The position numbers and the translations under genes were made by a program. A stretch of DNA of 44,897 nt, from positions 1 to 44,897 of the forward strand of contig NZ_LZJR01000091.1 in the NCBI RefSeq assembly GCF_001667925.1, read 5' to 3'. The DNA is from Mycobacterium sp. E2479. GTDB lineage: Bacteria; Actinomycetota; Actinomycetes; Mycobacteriales; Mycobacteriaceae. The notes beneath the pieces are model-generated. The model was not told the DNA's origin and searched no databases. It was given only the letters and a program-made list of their open reading frames with translations. This document shows, piece after piece, positions 21,650 to 34,276 of this stretch; the stretch's first letter is position 1, and each line of letters begins with the position of its first letter.

Positions 21650-22783
21650 CTAGGGAGTCAGCTCCCCCGCCGGGCCTTCCGCGGGCTGGCGGGCGATCGC
21701 CTCCGCCTTGGCCACCGCCTGGGCGATCGCGGGGTCGGTTTCGGTCGAGAACCAGTCGGCGACCTCGGCGTCATCGTCGGCGCTGTGCTTGGGCGCGTCA
21801 TCGACGGGCGATGGCTGGAAGCGGAACACGCCGTCCTGGCCCGGGGCTCCCAACAGCTTGGTGAATCCCTGCAACGCCGCGCTGAAGTCACTGGGCACCA
21901 CCCACACCTTGTTGGCGTCGCCGCGGGCCATCTCCGGCAAGGTCTGCAGATATTGGTAGGCCAGCATTTCGGGTGTCGGCCGGCCGGCCTTGATCGCCGC
22001 GAACGTCTTCTCGATCGCCTTGGCCTGGCCTTGCGCCTGCAGGTACGCCGCGGCGCGTTCACCCTGTGCGCGCAGCATCCGCGACTGCCGGTCGGCCTCG
22101 GCGCCCAGGATCGCGGCCTGCTTGGCACCCTCGGCGGCCAGGATCTGCGCCTGCTTCTGGCCTTCGGCCTCCTTGATCGCGGCCTCGCGCATACCCTCGG
22201 CGGTCAGGATCATCGCCCGCTTCTCGCGGTCGGCCTTCATCTGCTTTTCCATCGACGCCTGAATCGATGGAGGCGGATCGATGCTGCGCAATTCCACGCG
22301 GGCAACCCGCAACCCCCAGCGACCGGTCGCTTCGTCGAGTACGCCGCGCAATTGTCCGTTGATCTGGTCGCGCGACGTCAGCGTCTGCTCGAGCGTCATG
22401 CCGCCGACGACGTTGCGCAGCGTGGTGGTGGTGAGTTGCTCGACGCCGACGATGTAGTTGCTGATCTCGTAGACGGCCGCCTGGGGAACGGTGACCTGGA
22501 AGTACACCACGGTGTCGATGTTGAGCGTCAAGTTGTCCTCGGTGATCACCGGCTGCGGCGGAAAGGACACCACCCGCTCACGCAGATCCACCCGCGCCCG
22601 AACCCGATCGATGAACGGCACCAACAACGTCAGTTGTCCGCTGACGGTACGGCTGTATCGTCCCAACCGTTCGATCACCGCCGCTTCTGCCTGAGGTATC
22701 AGCGCCACGGACTTGGCGACCACGACTATCGCGAAGATCACCAAGACGGCCAGCAGCACCAAACCAGCAACCGCACCTTGCAT
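21650..22783 (-). CDS. SPFH/Band 7 (stomatin/prohibitin-like) membrane protein
   Basis: Stomatin-type scaffold protein, ortholog of Rv1488, which oligomerises on membranes and is thought to organise membrane microdomains or regulate FtsH-type proteolysis. The 377 aa have an N-terminal transmembrane helix (about 5-26, GLVLLAVLVIFAIVVVAKSV). The Band 7 domain follows (about 28-200; ERLGRYSRTV, VPFIDRVRARVDLRERVVSFPPQPVIT, VVGGMTLEQTLTSRDQIN). Next is an Ala/Glu/Lys-rich coiled coil (about 200-280; REKRAMILTAEGMREAAIKEAEG) and an acidic tail. The start is ATG 22783, with AAAGGAAAT just upstream. The open frame extends much further 5' but without family similarity. It follows the NfeD gene by 44 nt, the classic NfeD-SPFH pairing. 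Confidence 0.95.
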   Translation of the reverse strand: MQGAVAGLVLLAVLVIFAIVVVAKSVALIPQAEAAVIERLGRYSRTVSGQLTLLVPFIDRVRARVDLRERVVSFPPQPVITEDNLTLNIDTVVYFQVTVPQAAVYEISNYIVGVEQLTTTTLRNVVGGMTLEQTLTSRDQINGQLRGVLDEATGRWGLRVARVELRSIDPPPSIQASMEKQMKADREKRAMILTAEGMREAAIKEAEGQKQAQILAAEGAKQAAILGAEADRQSRMLRAQGERAAAYLQAQGQAKAIEKTFAAIKAGRPTPEMLAYQYLQTLPEMARGDANKVWVVPSDFSAALQGFTKLLGAPGQDGVFRFQPSPVDDAPKHSADDDAEVADWFSTETDPAIAQAVAKAEAIARQPAEGPAGELTP

Positions 22784-22827
22784 CGGATTTCCTTTCCTTA
22801 CCAGTCCCTGGCGGCTTCGTCTCGCCG

Positions 22828-23265
22828 CTACGGGCTGCTCTTGAAGACGACTGCGGTAGCGCCGTCGATCTGCAGCACGGTGACCGGCTCGCCGGGTTCG
22901 TAGACGTCGCCCTCGTTGAGCGGGCGCGCCGACCACACCTGGCCGTCGAGCTTGACCTGGCCCGCATCGCGCGCGACCCGTTTGAGTACGAGCGCGGTTT
23001 TGCCCTGCAGCGCCTCGATTCCCAGGCGCGGCGCCGCGGCCGGCGTCAGCCGCCGCTTCAGCGGCGGGCGAACGAGCACTAGCAGCAGCACCGAAACGAT
23101 GAAGAACACCGCCCCGTCGGCCCACACCGGAAAGTCGGTCACCCAACTGGTTAGCGCAGCGGCCAGTGCGCCCCCTCCGAGCATCACCAGAAACAAATGG
23201 CCGGTGAGCGCCTCCGCACCGATCAGCATCAGCGCGAATATTAGCCAAAGCACCGCCGCGGGCAT
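22828..23265 (-). CDS. NfeD family protein
   Basis: Partner of SPFH proteins, ortholog of Rv1487 (144 aa there, 145 aa here). Two to three N-terminal transmembrane helices (about 4-22, 27-45, 52-72; [28 protein letters not shown]) precede a soluble OB-fold NfeD-C domain (about 85-145; [30 protein letters not shown], then [13 protein letters not shown]). This is the short, protease-less form of NfeD. I chose ATG 23265 (MPAAVLWL) because it places the first helix at the N-terminus and matches the family length; no strong ribosome site is visible. It is first in the minus-strand NfeD-SPFH-DoxX operon and divergent from the next gene. Confidence 0.92.
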   Translation of the reverse strand: MPAAVLWLIFALMLIGAEALTGHLFLVMLGGGALAAALTSWVTDFPVWADGAVFFIVSVLLLVLVRPPLKRRLTPAAAPRLGIEALQGKTALVLKRVARDAGQVKLDGQVWSARPLNEGDVYEPGEPVTVLQIDGATAVVFKSSP

Positions 23266-23316
23266 GCGGCAAGAATACGCGTGATCCGCCTTCGCCGGGC
23301 AAAACAACTACACTGC

Positions 23317-24267
23317 GTGATCGTGTGGTGTCCCAGTGTCTCGCTGTCCCTGTGGGCCAATGCCTGGCTCGCCGGAAAGGCCGCGCCCGACGACGTCCTG
23401 GACGCGTTATCCGTTTGGGCGCCAAAGCAATCGGTGACCGCGTATGATGCCGTTGCCGCGGGCCACACCGGGCTGCCCTGGCCCGACGTGCACGACGCCG
23501 GAACGGTCACGCTGCTGCAGACATTGCGCGCCGCGGTCGGGCGGCCGACCACACCGTCCGGCGGCTCCGGCCCGATGCGCCCGACGATCAACGTAGTTTT
23601 GCCGGTACCCGGAGACGTGCGCGGACTGGCCGCCGGAACGCAGTTCGAGCAAGACGCCCTGGCCGCCGGCGAGGCGGTCATCATCGCCAATCCCCGCAAC
23701 CCCGGTACCGCAGTGGGCCTGGTGCCCGAGTTCTCCTACGAAGACGACGAGGACGCGCACGAGGACTACGAGACGCGGCTGGCGGAACTGTGCGCGCTGA
23801 CGTGGACGGTGTACTCGCTGCCCGGCGCACCGGTGCAGGACCACTATGAACTCGGCGACGCCGAGTACACGTTGCGGTCGGCCGTGCGCTCGGCGGCCGA
23901 CGCCCTGGGTGCCATCGGGCTCGGAGCCGCGGCCGCCGACGTCGACGACCCACGCGGACTGGTCGAGCAACTTCTGGAATCCTCACGCCAACACCGCATT
24001 CCCGACCACGCGCCGACGCGCGCGCTGCGGGTGCTGGAGAACGCCGCGCACGTCGACGCCATCATCGCGGTCAGCGCGGGGCTGAGTCGATCCGACTCTC
24101 CGGACCGTTTCACCGCGCCCGTGGCCGCCGGTCTGGAACCGGCGGGAACGCAATCATCCTCGGCGGCCCGCATCGCCAGTAATGCGCTGCGGCCGCTGAA
24201 CGCCGTGGTGCGTTCGGCGCGGATGGCGGCGGTGACCGCGATCCTGCATTCGGCCTGGGGCGACTGA
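23317..24267 (+). CDS. Conserved hypothetical protein (Rv1486c-like)
   Basis: Mycobacterial conserved protein of unknown function, 316 aa from the GTG at 23317. It has no transmembrane helix and no domain that I recognise. Visible features are an Ala/Gly-rich N-terminal half ([19 protein letters not shown]), a strongly acidic patch ([15 protein letters not shown], about 148-162) and a helical Ala-rich C-terminus. GTG 23323 is an equally good start: TACACT at 23309-23314 would be a -10 box placing transcription near 23321-23323, which would make the message leaderless. It is divergent from the NfeD operon (51 nt apart) and convergent with hemH (10 nt apart). Position and sequence fit Rv1486c as I remember it. 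Confidence 0.85.
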   Translation: MIVWCPSVSLSLWANAWLAGKAAPDDVLDALSVWAPKQSVTAYDAVAAGHTGLPWPDVHDAGTVTLLQTLRAAVGRPTTPSGGSGPMRPTINVVLPVPGDVRGLAAGTQFEQDALAAGEAVIIANPRNPGTAVGLVPEFSYEDDEDAHEDYETRLAELCALTWTVYSLPGAPVQDHYELGDAEYTLRSAVRSAADALGAIGLGAAAADVDDPRGLVEQLLESSRQHRIPDHAPTRALRVLENAAHVDAIIAVSAGLSRSDSPDRFTAPVAAGLEPAGTQSSSAARIASNALRPLNAVVRSARMAAVTAILHSAWGD

Positions 24268-24277
24268 TTCGCCCGGG

Positions 24278-25324
24278 CTATTCGATCGAAGGGCTAGTGG
24301 CGGCCGCGCAGTGCGGCGGGCGGCACGGAGCGCCGTTAACGCTGGCCAGGCAACCCGGCACCGGCTCCGGCCCGGCCACCCTTTCGGGGGTCCGGCCGTA
24401 CCGCAGTTCGTCGATCAGGTCCGCCGCCAGTTGCGCGAAACGCGGATGGGCGTTGGGTGTCGAAGCCCGCACCATCGCCACGCCCGCCGCCTCCGCCTGC
24501 GCCGATAACTCGTTGTCGAGGTCCCACACCACCTCGATGTGATCGGCCACGAATCCGATGGGACAGATAATGACGGCCTTGGTGCCGGCCTGCGCCAGAT
24601 CGGCCAGGTGGTCGGCGACGTCGGGCTCCAGCCACGGAACCTGCGGCGGACCGGACCGCGACTGCCACGCCAGGTCGTACTCGGCGTAGCCGGCAGCGGT
24701 CGCGACAAGGCTTGCGGCGTAGGCGACTTGGCGACTGTAAAGCCGGGGGCCCAGGCGGTCGTCGGCGGCCACCGGGATGGAATGCGCGGTGAACACCAAG
24801 CGCGCGCCGGCCTGTTGCTCGGCTCTCAACGCGCCCGAGGCCGCACCGATGGCGTCGGCGAAGATCTGCACGAACTGCGGGTGGTCGAAATACGGCCGCA
24901 GCTTGACCAATTCGGGTGCATCCGGCCCGGCGGCCGCACGTGCCCGAGCGATGTCCTCGACGTATTGCGTGCAGCTGGAATAGCCACTCCACGCCGATGT
25001 GGTGAATACCGCAGCCCGACGAATGCCGTTGTCCCGCATCGTAACAACGGTGTCTTCGACGTAAGGCTCCCAGTTGCGGTTGCCGAAATAGACCGGCAGT
25101 TTCAGGCCTCGGTCTGCGAGCTCGGCGCGCAACTGGTCGATCAGCGCCAGGTTGATCCGGTTGATCGGCGACACGCCGCCGAAATGCAAATAGTGCTCGG
25201 CGACGCGGTCGAGACGTTCCGGCGGCACGTTGCGGCCCCGGGTTACGTTCTCCAGAAACGGCCGGACCTGCTCAGGGCCCTGCGGCCCACCGAAGGACAG
25301 CAGCAGGACGGCATCGAATTCCAT
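24278..25324 (-). CDS. hemH: Ferrochelatase (actinobacterial coproporphyrin type)
   Basis: Inserts Fe2+ into a porphyrin during haem synthesis; in Actinobacteria the substrate is coproporphyrin III. The 348 aa have metal-site residues His181 (FTAHSIP) and Glu264 ([11 protein letters not shown]), plus the family segments [14 protein letters not shown] and [11 protein letters not shown]. The C-terminal tail keeps a Cys-x8-Cys-x4-Cys pattern (C325, C334, C339), the known [2Fe-2S] cluster region of mycobacterial ferrochelatase. The fourth ligand must be an internal cysteine (C118 or C254 are candidates). It starts 6 nt after the inhA stop, making it the third gene of fabG1-inhA-hemH, as in M. tuberculosis (hemZ, Rv1485). 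Confidence 0.97.
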   Translation of the reverse strand: MEFDAVLLLSFGGPQGPEQVRPFLENVTRGRNVPPERLDRVAEHYLHFGGVSPINRINLALIDQLRAELADRGLKLPVYFGNRNWEPYVEDTVVTMRDNGIRRAAVFTTSAWSGYSSCTQYVEDIARARAAAGPDAPELVKLRPYFDHPQFVQIFADAIGAASGALRAEQQAGARLVFTAHSIPVAADDRLGPRLYSRQVAYAASLVATAAGYAEYDLAWQSRSGPPQVPWLEPDVADHLADLAQAGTKAVIICPIGFVADHIEVVWDLDNELSAQAEAAGVAMVRASTPNAHPRFAQLAADLIDELRYGRTPERVAGPEPVPGCLASVNGAPCRPPHCAAATSPSIE

Positions 25325-25330
25325 TGCCGT

Positions 25331-26170
<840 letters not shown>

Positions 26171-26174
26171 TTAC

Positions 26175-26979
<805 letters not shown>

Positions 26980-27066
26980 TCGGCTCAGCGCGAGTGCAAC
27001 GTCAATCCACCCCGCAGCGCCGCCACCGCGCAAAGCCTCGCTTGGCTCACCTAGGATTTGAGCCTC

Positions 27067-28617
27067 ATGGCCGCTGCCCTGACCCGCCTCGTACGGCTCA
27101 ACTCCCGCACCTTGGCGCTCTTCGCGCTCTGCTGGGGCGGATTGCTCGTCCTGCTGCTGGTGCGCAACCGCGGGCTGTTCGCCCATGCTGTCTACGAGGC
27201 CGGAGATCCCGCGGCCAACTCAATCCTCACTTTGCAGGCCAAGCATTTCACCCTGCTGACCGGGCATTACTCCAGGGTCGGCTTCCACCATCCCGGCCCG
27301 GCTTTCTTCTACGTGCAGGCCGGCGGCGAATGGTTGCTGCACGATCTGACTCACGTCGTTCCGGCGGCCTATAACGGGCAGGCGATCGCGATCATGGCAC
27401 TGAACGCGGCGCTGACCGCACTGGCGCTGACCATCGTGTACACGTGGGTGCGTTCGGTGGCGGCGCTACTGGCGGCGGCCGGCATCACCCTGATCTTCCT
27501 CGCCGCACATCCGCAGCTGGTTTGCTCCACCTGGATGCCCCACGTCTGCTTCGCCCCCTTTTTGCTCTACGTTTTCGCGGTCGCGTCGGTGGCTGCCGGA
27601 CGGCTGCGCCACCTGTGGATCATGGTGCTCGCGGGCGGCTTGCTGGTCCACGGCCACGCGGAATTCCTGCTTCTGGTGCCCTTGATCGCGCTGGCGGCAC
27701 TCCTGCCCCAGCGGCGCCGGCTGCTCACGCACCGCCGCGAATTGCTGATCGCTTCAGGGGTTTTCACGTTGTTTCTGCTCCCGATGGTGCTCAACGTGGC
27801 CCTGCACTGGCCGGGCGAGATTCCGCAGTACCTGGCCTACGGCCATCGCGCGCCGAACCCACCGGTCGCGGCCGCACGGTTTCTCGCGCAGTTCTGGGGT
27901 CCCGGGCCCACCCTCGGCGCGGTGTTCCTGGTGGTGTTGTTCGCCGCGGATCTGGCGCTGGTCCGCCGGCTGGCACCCGCCGGTGTTGACGGCGCGGTGC
28001 ACGAATTTTCCCGCCATCTGCTCCGGGTCACCGCCTTGGCCACCGCGCTCTTCGCTTTCTACTGCTGGTACGGCGTGGACCATCTGTGGCAGTCGTATAT
28101 AGGCGTCTTCTCCTACGCGTTGCCCCTGGCTTTGCTCATCTTGGGCTCGTCGGCCCTGATCGTGCTGGCGGTGTCGCGGCCGGAGCCGGTAGGCCCCCGC
28201 CTGGCGGCCGGCACCGCCGCGGGCAGCCTGGCGGTCGGGGTGGTGTTCGCGCTCACCACGGACGCCTTGCGCCGAGACCAGGACGAGCTGACGGGGGTGC
28301 CCATCGCGCTGGACTACCTGGCCGCGCATGCCCGCGGCAAGCCGATCGTGCTGGAAACACGCACCGACGAATCCTGGGCCGACGCGCTCGCGCTCCTCGA
28401 CGCCGTCACCCGCGAGGGACAGCGCGCCTGCCTGGCACAGGACCGCTGGCGGCTTCAGGCGACCCCACAGTTCATCTGCACCCCGCAAGAGATTGCGGCC
28501 GGGGCACGCTTCACACTCAGCCGCGTCGACCCGGTGTCACCGGGCACCCCCGTGGTGTCGAATCTCAACCCAATCCCGGCGTCCTACCCGGCCTCGGCGA
28601 TCATCGCGGCCGGCTGA
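27067..28617 (+). CDS. Polytopic membrane protein, possible GT-C-like fold
   Basis: Unassigned integral membrane protein, 516 aa. About ten to eleven hydrophobic segments occupy residues about 15-400. A soluble C-terminal domain of roughly 110 residues (DQDELTGVPIALDYL, VLETRTDESWADALALLD, FICTPQEIAAG) lies outside the membrane. After the first helix comes an acidic/aromatic loop (YEAGDPAANSI, HYSRVGFHHPGPAFFYV), a layout reminiscent of GT-C polyprenyl-linked glycosyltransferases. The canonical DxD or EXD motif is not convincing, so this is only a suggestion. The start at ATG 27067 is chosen; a TTG at 27058 would add three residues, and AGGA lies upstream of both. It is divergent from fabG1-inhA and convergent with the VWA-protein gene. 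It could act in envelope glycoconjugate synthesis. Confidence 0.85.
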   Translation: MAAALTRLVRLNSRTLALFALCWGGLLVLLLVRNRGLFAHAVYEAGDPAANSILTLQAKHFTLLTGHYSRVGFHHPGPAFFYVQAGGEWLLHDLTHVVPAAYNGQAIAIMALNAALTALALTIVYTWVRSVAALLAAAGITLIFLAAHPQLVCSTWMPHVCFAPFLLYVFAVASVAAGRLRHLWIMVLAGGLLVHGHAEFLLLVPLIALAALLPQRRRLLTHRRELLIASGVFTLFLLPMVLNVALHWPGEIPQYLAYGHRAPNPPVAAARFLAQFWGPGPTLGAVFLVVLFAADLALVRRLAPAGVDGAVHEFSRHLLRVTALATALFAFYCWYGVDHLWQSYIGVFSYALPLALLILGSSALIVLAVSRPEPVGPRLAAGTAAGSLAVGVVFALTTDALRRDQDELTGVPIALDYLAAHARGKPIVLETRTDESWADALALLDAVTREGQRACLAQDRWRLQATPQFICTPQEIAAGARFTLSRVDPVSPGTPVVSNLNPIPASYPASAIIAAG

Positions 28618-28641
28618 CGGTTCCCTGCGAGCTGTCGAACG

Positions 28642-29649
28642 TCAGGTCGGAAGGCGCCGGTTGATCAGCAGCGCCGCCAGCGCCGCCAGCGCCAACACCA
28701 GCGCACCCAGCCGTACCCAGCCCACGCTGGCATCGCCCTTGATGGTCTCGTAGCCGATCTGCTGCTGCAGCGTCGCATACACGGCCTTCAGTTCCTGCAA
28801 TGACGCTGCGCTGTAGGCGTTCCCACCCGACAGCTGGGCGACCTTCTTCAGCGTCTCGTCGTCGACGGGCACCGGCTGGCGCTGGTCGTTGATCTCGACG
28901 AAGCCGTACGGAGTGCCGAACGAGATGGTCGAGATCGGCACGCCCTGGTCCTTGGCAGTGCGCGCCGCGGTGAAGGCGCCCTTCGGGTTGTCCGGGTTGG
29001 TCGGCATCGTCTCTTTGCCGTCGGAGAACAACACGATGCGCGCCGGGGGCGGTTTGTCGCCGCCGCCGATCACGGCGCCGACCGTCGCGATGGCCTGCAG
29101 AGCGGTGAAGATGCCCTCCCCGGTGGCGGTGCGGTCGGCGAACTGAAGCTTGTCCAGCGCGGTCTTCGTCGATTCCCGGTTGGTCGTCGGTGACACCAAC
29201 ACCGTCGCGGTTCCCGCGTAGGCGATCAGCCCGAGGTTGATGCCCGGGGTCAGTTCGTCGGCGAACTGTTTCGCGGCCTCCTGCGCGGCCGCCATGCGAT
29301 TGGGCTGGACGTCCGTGGCTCGCATGGACTGGGAGACGTCGATGACCAGCATCACCACCGCACGGTTGCGGGGAATCCGGACGTCGTTCGTCGGACCCGC
29401 CATCGCGATGGTGAACAGCACCAGCGAGGCGATGAGCAGAATCGCCGGCAGGTGCCGCCACTTGGGTGGCCTCTTGGGGGCGACGCTTTCCAGCAGCTCC
29501 ATGTTGGCGAACCGCAGCATGCGCCGCTGCCTCGCCAACTGCATCAGGATGTAGAGCGCGGCCAGCCCGAAGACGACAAGCAGGAACAGGAAGAACCACG
29601 AATGTTCAAAGCCCGACAACGACATTGGGCCGAGTAGCGGCAGCGTCAC
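28642..29649 (-). CDS. VWA domain-containing membrane protein (Rv1481-like)
   Basis: Membrane-anchored von Willebrand factor A protein, 335 aa, the same length as Rv1481. Two N-terminal helices (about 17-37 and 68-86) are followed by the VWA domain (about 95-300), with the metal site D104-V-S106-Q-S108 (VIDVSQSMR) and the supporting TATGEGIF and [10 protein letters not shown] elements. A single C-terminal helix (about 311-330) precedes a basic end. Such proteins partner MoxR AAA+ ATPases and DUF58 proteins. It overlaps the DUF58 gene by 4 nt, as the last gene of the ripA-ripB-moxR1-DUF58-VWA series. Its precise client is unknown. Confidence 0.95.
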   Translation of the reverse strand: MTLPLLGPMSLSGFEHSWFFLFLLVVFGLAALYILMQLARQRRMLRFANMELLESVAPKRPPKWRHLPAILLIASLVLFTIAMAGPTNDVRIPRNRAVVMLVIDVSQSMRATDVQPNRMAAAQEAAKQFADELTPGINLGLIAYAGTATVLVSPTTNRESTKTALDKLQFADRTATGEGIFTALQAIATVGAVIGGGDKPPPARIVLFSDGKETMPTNPDNPKGAFTAARTAKDQGVPISTISFGTPYGFVEINDQRQPVPVDDETLKKVAQLSGGNAYSAASLQELKAVYATLQQQIGYETIKGDASVGWVRLGALVLALAALAALLINRRLPT

Positions 29650-30610
29650 TGCCGCCCTGCCAATGCGCCGCGACGCCGGGATTCGACAAACCGCACGATG
29701 TCGGCAATCCAGTCGCGGTCGGTGCGCAGCGAAAGTATCGGGGCCCCGCAGCTGCGGATCGTGCGCGCGACGTCGGCGCGGTGGGCCGCGGCGGCCTTGG
29801 CGAAATCGTCGCGCAACTGGGCGTCGATGGTGAATTCGCGGGTGACGCCGGACTCGGCGTCCTGCAGCACGACGTCGCCGATGTCGGGCAGCTCGACGTC
29901 GCGGGGGTCGAGCACCTCGATGGCCAGCACCTCATGCCGGGCTGCGATGGCCCGCAGCGGCCGCATCCAGTTGATCGGCCCGAGGAAATCGCTGATGATC
30001 ACCGCCATGCCGCGGCGGCGTTCCGGACGGCGCAACGCGTCGATCGCCGTCGCCAAATCGCCGCGTACCCCGACCGGTGCGCGCGGAGTGGTGGCGATGG
30101 TGCGCAGCAGCGTCTGCTCGTGCTGGCGCCCGGAGCGCGCGGGCACCCGGGTGATGTTGGCGCCGGTGGACACTATCGCGCCGAGCCGATTGCCGCCGCC
30201 GCTGTTGAGAAAGGTGATGGCGGCCGCGGCCGCGACGGCCAGGTCCCGCTTTTCGCACACGGTGGTACCGAAGTCCAGGCTGGCCGACATGTCGACCACC
30301 AGCCACGTTTCCAGCTCCCGGTCGGCGATCATCTGCCGCACGTGCGGGTGCGTGGTGCGCGCGGTGACAGCCCAGTCCATGCGGCGGACGTCGTCGCCGG
30401 GCTGGTACTCGCGCGACTCGCCCGGCTCCGAGCCCGGGCCCGGGATCAGGCCGAGGTGGTCGCCGTGCAAGACGCCGTCGAGCTTGCGTTTGACCGTGAG
30501 TTCGAGGGTGCGCAGCGCCGCCGACAGCTTCGGGTCGTCGATGTTGCCGCGATGCATCGATGGCGGATGAACAGGCGCCGCGGGCCCGCCCGCGGCGGAT
30601 CTGGCGTCGG

Positions 30611-30614
<4 letters not shown>
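29646..30614 (-). CDS. DUF58 domain-containing protein (Rv1480-like)
   Basis: Soluble DUF58 protein of 322 aa, a member of the MoxR-DUF58-VWA gene set. The DUF58 signature [20 protein letters not shown] lies at about 67-86. A degenerate VWA-like core follows ([19 protein letters not shown]), with a Ser-rich metal-site remnant MSAS. It starts with GTG 30614, overlapping the moxR1 stop (GTGA), and its own end overlaps the VWA gene. This indicates strict co-expression, probably as an adaptor between MoxR1 and membrane clients. Biochemical activity in mycobacteria is not established. Confidence 0.94.
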
Positions 30615-31741
<1,127 letters not shown>

Positions 31742-31911
31742 GAACTGCTACCTTCCACCGCTCAACCGACAAAGCTCATCGGACACGACTGCTGGCACGA
31801 CGGATGTCGTAGGGCAGCGACGCGCCCGCGTCCAACTATTCCAGGCCCACCGAATTCCGTCGACGCTGGTACACCCGGCCCGGGGACCCGCCCGCCGAAT
31901 CGTACTCGCGG

Positions 31912-32646
31912 TCAGTACTCGATGATCCTGGTCAGGAAGGGGGTCATGCCGGGTTTACGCACCGGGCTGACCGTAACCTTCCCGGCGCTGCCGGACGCCT
32001 CCAGCATCTGACCGTTGCCGAGGTACATGGTGACGTGCTGGCTGCCGTTCGGGCCGTAGAAGATCAGGTCGCCGCGCCTGGCCTGATCGGGCGGGATGTG
32101 GCGCCCGGCGTTGTATTGGTCACCGGAGAACCGTGGGATCAACACGCCGACGCCGGCGAACCCGTACCGCATCAGGCCCGAGCAGTCGAAGCCGGTGATG
32201 TTGGCGCCGTCGCCGACGCCCTTGCTCGGTCCTTCCAGCGAACCACCGCCCCAGGAATACGGCACTCCCATCTGGGAGCCCATCCGGCGGATCACGTACT
32301 CGATGGCCTGCCGGCCGTTCGCCCGCGGAATCTTGCCGCCCGGATTGCTGGGAGAGCTCGCCGCAGCGGGCGGATCGCCACCGAGGTTGATCCCGAGACC
32401 GCTCAGGAATTGTTTTCCCAGGTTCATCGTGGTCTGGGTGGCCTGGGCGGTGGCCTGCAGCGAGGCGTTGGCGACGGCGAGCGGGTCGCCGGGCGCGCCG
32501 GCACTGATCTGAGCGGGCAGGGTGGGGTCCCATTCGCCGGGGTCGGCCCCGGCAAGCGGAGCCGGCGGGACGGGAGAACACATCAGCCCGGTCACCACCG
32601 CGGTGATCCAGGCCAAGTTGATGAGGCGAAACCGATTGCGGCGCAT
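31912..32646 (-). CDS. ripB: NlpC/P60 peptidoglycan endopeptidase RipB
   Basis: Secreted D,L-endopeptidase that cuts between D-Glu and meso-DAP in peptidoglycan stems. From ATG 32646 it has 244 aa: signal peptide (about 1-32, LINLAWITAVVTGLM, processed near AGA-DPGEWDP), a linker that lacks the coiled coil of RipA, and an NlpC/P60 domain. That domain has Cys155 (GFDCSGLM), His204 (SQHVTMYLG) and Glu216 (MLEASG). An upstream GTG at 32667 would add seven residues; ATG 32646 aligns with the M. tuberculosis start (MRHTRF). It lies about 25 nt after ripA, or 4 nt if the GTG is used. The absence of the autoinhibitory coiled coil implies it is constitutively active once exported. Confidence 0.97.
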   Translation of the reverse strand: MRRNRFRLINLAWITAVVTGLMCSPVPPAPLAGADPGEWDPTLPAQISAGAPGDPLAVANASLQATAQATQTTMNLGKQFLSGLGINLGGDPPAAASSPSNPGGKIPRANGRQAIEYVIRRMGSQMGVPYSWGGGSLEGPSKGVGDGANITGFDCSGLMRYGFAGVGVLIPRFSGDQYNAGRHIPPDQARRGDLIFYGPNGSQHVTMYLGNGQMLEASGSAGKVTVSPVRKPGMTPFLTRIIEY

Positions 32647-32671
32647 GGCTTCTCGTACAGCACTCACTCGA

Positions 32672-34120
32672 TCACCACTCGATGTATCGGACCACGTAGG
32701 GCGTCATGCCGCTGGTGCGCACCGGGGCGACACGGACCTTCAACCCGATATCGGGGGCCTCGAGCATCTGGCCGTCGCCGAGGTAGATCGTCACGTGCTG
32801 GCTGCCGCCGGGGCCGTAGAAGATCACGTCGCCGCGACGCATCTGGGAGGATGGGATCTTGCGGCCCAGGTTGTACTGCGAGCCCGAGTAGTGCGGCAGC
32901 TTGATGCCCACGCCGGCGAACGAATACAGCACCAGACCCGAACAGTCGAAGCCGGTGATGCCCGCGCCGGAGTCGATGCCCTTACTCGGGCCGGCCGCGT
33001 TGCCGCCGCCCCATGAGTAGGGCACGCCGATCTGTGACATGCCGCGCCGAATTACGTATTCGGTGGCCTGCCGCCCGTAGACCCGGGGAATGCGCCCCCC
33101 CACCCCGCCGGGCGCCGCGTTGGTGATGCCGGTGTCATCGGGCTTGAGGATGCCCAACTGCTGCAGGAAGTTGCGGCCCAGGCCGGCGGTGACCTGAGTC
33201 GAGGTGGCCGAGATGCCGAGGACCTGGTTGATCACCGCGATCGGGTCGCCGGGAACGTTGGCGCTCGGAATCATCGGCAGCGTGGGATCCCAGGCGCCGT
33301 CCCACTGACGCCCCCCGCCCGACGGCGCCGGGGCGCCCGGCGATCCGGTCTCCCACCGGTCACCCGACGCGGGCGCGCCGGGCCCGCCGGCACCTGCGGA
33401 CCAAAGACGTGCGGCCTCGCGCTTGGCCGCCTCGAGCTTGACCTGAGCCCGATCTCGTTCGGCGGCAAGGCGAATGATGTCTTCGCGTTGCTGGTCGAAC
33501 TTCTGCTTGGAGTTGGTCAGCGCCGCCACGGCGGCGTCCTGGCTGGCCTTGGCGTCGGCGGCGGCCTTGTCGGCGTTCTGCTTGGCCAGCCGCGCCGCCG
33601 ACTCCTTGTTCAGCTTTTCGGCGCGGGCCTGCTGCAGCTTGGCCATCACGGTCTGCGAGCTCGTGGTCAGGTTCTTGACGGCGGCTTCGGTGGCGATGAT
33701 GTCGTCGGGGCTGCTCGCGGTCAGGTAGCTGTTCGACGGACCATTCATATAGGTGGCCGCCGCGAACGTGTCGAAGCGGTGCTGCGCCCCGGCGATGGCG
33801 ACGTTGGCGTCTTTGACCGACTGCTGGCTGGTCTCCAAGTCGTGTTGGGCGGTGGCGGCGTTATCCCGCGCGGTCTCGACGTCGACTAAAGCCTTGTTGA
33901 CGCTTTCTTGTTCGGTCTGAATCTCGGCGCTCAGGGTCTGCAGCCGCTGGTTGGCTTTGGCGACGTCGGCGATGAGTGCGGCCAGGTTGTCGGCGGTGGG
34001 ATCGGCTTCCGCGAGGCCGGGCGTCGCCATCAGCAGGGCCAGGCTCAACACGGAGGGGACGACGGGCCGCAGCAGCCTCGCGGCCGGTCGCGCAGGAGAC
34101 CCGCAGCGTGTGCGTCTCAT
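32672..34120 (-). CDS. ripA: NlpC/P60 peptidoglycan endopeptidase RipA
   Basis: Essential septal D,L-endopeptidase of mycobacteria (Rpf-interacting protein A). It has 482 aa (472 in M. tuberculosis): signal peptide (1-39, ending AEA-DPTADN); a long N-terminal coiled-coil domain (about 42-240, Ala/Lys/Glu/Gln-rich) that occludes the active site until processed; a Gly/Pro/Ser-rich linker (240-275); and the NlpC/P60 domain (about 345-482). Catalytic residues are Cys393 (GFDCSGLV), His442 (SQHVTIYLG) and Glu454 (MLEAPD), matching 383/432/444 of M. tuberculosis with a constant offset of ten. The start is ATG 34120. An MtrA-like repeat lies about 160 nt upstream, and ripB follows immediately. Confidence 0.98.
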   Translation of the reverse strand: MRRTRCGSPARPAARLLRPVVPSVLSLALLMATPGLAEADPTADNLAALIADVAKANQRLQTLSAEIQTEQESVNKALVDVETARDNAATAQHDLETSQQSVKDANVAIAGAQHRFDTFAAATYMNGPSNSYLTASSPDDIIATEAAVKNLTTSSQTVMAKLQQARAEKLNKESAARLAKQNADKAAADAKASQDAAVAALTNSKQKFDQQREDIIRLAAERDRAQVKLEAAKREAARLWSAGAGGPGAPASGDRWETGSPGAPAPSGGGRQWDGAWDPTLPMIPSANVPGDPIAVINQVLGISATSTQVTAGLGRNFLQQLGILKPDDTGITNAAPGGVGGRIPRVYGRQATEYVIRRGMSQIGVPYSWGGGNAAGPSKGIDSGAGITGFDCSGLVLYSFAGVGIKLPHYSGSQYNLGRKIPSSQMRRGDVIFYGPGGSQHVTIYLGDGQMLEAPDIGLKVRVAPVRTSGMTPYVVRYIEW

Positions 34121-34276
34121 TCGACTCAGGTCTCCTACGGCTCAACACGACGGGTGGCGCCAGCCACAGATTCCCCGAAAGGCGCCAAAGACAACACCAG
34201 CATCATTTGCACCGTACGTCACACTAGTGGGCCTGCAAACGCTCCGCCGAAATCGCACTCTCTACGTGCGTTTAAT

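Noticed and set aside
22784..23425. Long upstream extension of the SPFH gene
   Set aside because: It overlaps the NfeD gene in another frame and has no family similarity; ATG 22783 has a ribosome site.
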